A stretch of DNA of 23,346 nt from assembly GCA_964503355.1 (NCBI GenBank), contig CAZCZS010000020.1, forward strand, positions 1-23,346, in the 5' to 3' direction. The position numbers were made by a program, and so were the translations under genes. Below, one piece after another: positions 23,221 through 23,346 of the stretch (position 1 is the stretch's first letter; every line of letters begins with the position of its first letter). Under the pieces are notes generated by a model that worked only from the letters and a program-made list of their open reading frames with translations, did no database searches and was not told the origin of the DNA. Origin of the DNA: Mesoaciditoga sp964503355 (GTDB taxonomy: Bacteria > Thermotogota > Thermotogae > Mesoaciditogales > Mesoaciditogaceae).

Positions 23221-23346
23221 ACACACTAACTTTAACGTTTTGAACCTCCCTTGAAGTTTTCATCAAGGCATATGAGCTCGCCATCTGGAAATTCACAAAA
23301 GTGAGGCTGTAAGACACAGGATGTGTCGAAAAAGCGAAGCACTCAT
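23221..23346. other. unassigned end of window with small hairpins
   Basis: No gene is visible. Short inverted repeats occur: CCTTGA with TCAAGG (23249-23254 and 23263-23268, eight-base loop), and GACACA with TGTGTC around GGA (23313-23327). They could belong to a structured RNA, a mobile-element end or an operator region that continues past the window. The sequence is too short to decide. Confidence 0.3.

Overview
The window reads as a stretch of chromosome from a member of the Thermotogota (Thermotoga-like, toga-bearing bacteria) or a close relative. The best evidence is the pair of envelope genes at 7686-10253. One encodes a protein with a signal peptide, one SLH domain, a long coiled coil and a C-terminal membrane anchor (Omp-alpha type). 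The next encodes a predicted beta-barrel protein ending in Phe (Omp-beta type). Frequent TTG starts, strong Shine-Dalgarno sequences and tightly packed co-directional genes fit the same assignment. Every gene I accept lies on the plus strand. I see no insertion sequence, CRISPR array, prophage or toxin-antitoxin module; most of the window is core genome.

Region 1 (1-5943) is a nucleoside-type uptake and breakdown operon cut by the window start. It holds the end of a two-domain ABC ATPase, two permeases, an unrecognised helical-repeat protein with a cysteine cluster, an HD-domain phosphohydrolase, deoxyribose-phosphate aldolase (deoC) and a cyclodeaminase/cyclohydrolase-family protein. Imported (deoxy)nucleosides could feed deoxyribose-5-phosphate to DeoC. 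Region 2 (about 6033-7548) has its own promoter and carries secG and tyrS. Region 3 (7552-10303) is the omp-alpha/omp-beta pair, with a consensus promoter, a structured leader, an intergenic hairpin and a strong terminator.

Region 4 (10305-20834) is a nine-gene run with tiny gaps or overlaps: asnS, ruvB, yggT, nadK, a PAS-PAS-AAA+-HTH sigma54 activator, glyA, glgD, glgC and a secreted protein that I read as a possible alpha/alpha-toroid (terpenoid-cyclase-like) fold. It combines translation, repair, NADP supply, one-carbon metabolism and glycogen synthesis, with a sigma54 regulator in the middle. Region 5 (20850-22682) is a single methyl-accepting chemotaxis protein gene with its own promoter and terminator. 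Region 6 (22683-23346) holds tRNA-Gln(TTG) with a textbook promoter and terminator, then a further promoter-like site and about 340 bases I cannot assign. That tail has a 12-base perfect palindrome just after the -10, two overlapping short frames that may be a decayed gene, and small hairpins.

The six promoters I can place all carry a TGn extension of the -10, five of them as TGGTAWAAT. The items most worth following are the sigma54 activator in this operon, the secreted toroid-like protein, the cysteine-bearing protein in the nucleoside operon, and the unexplained tail.
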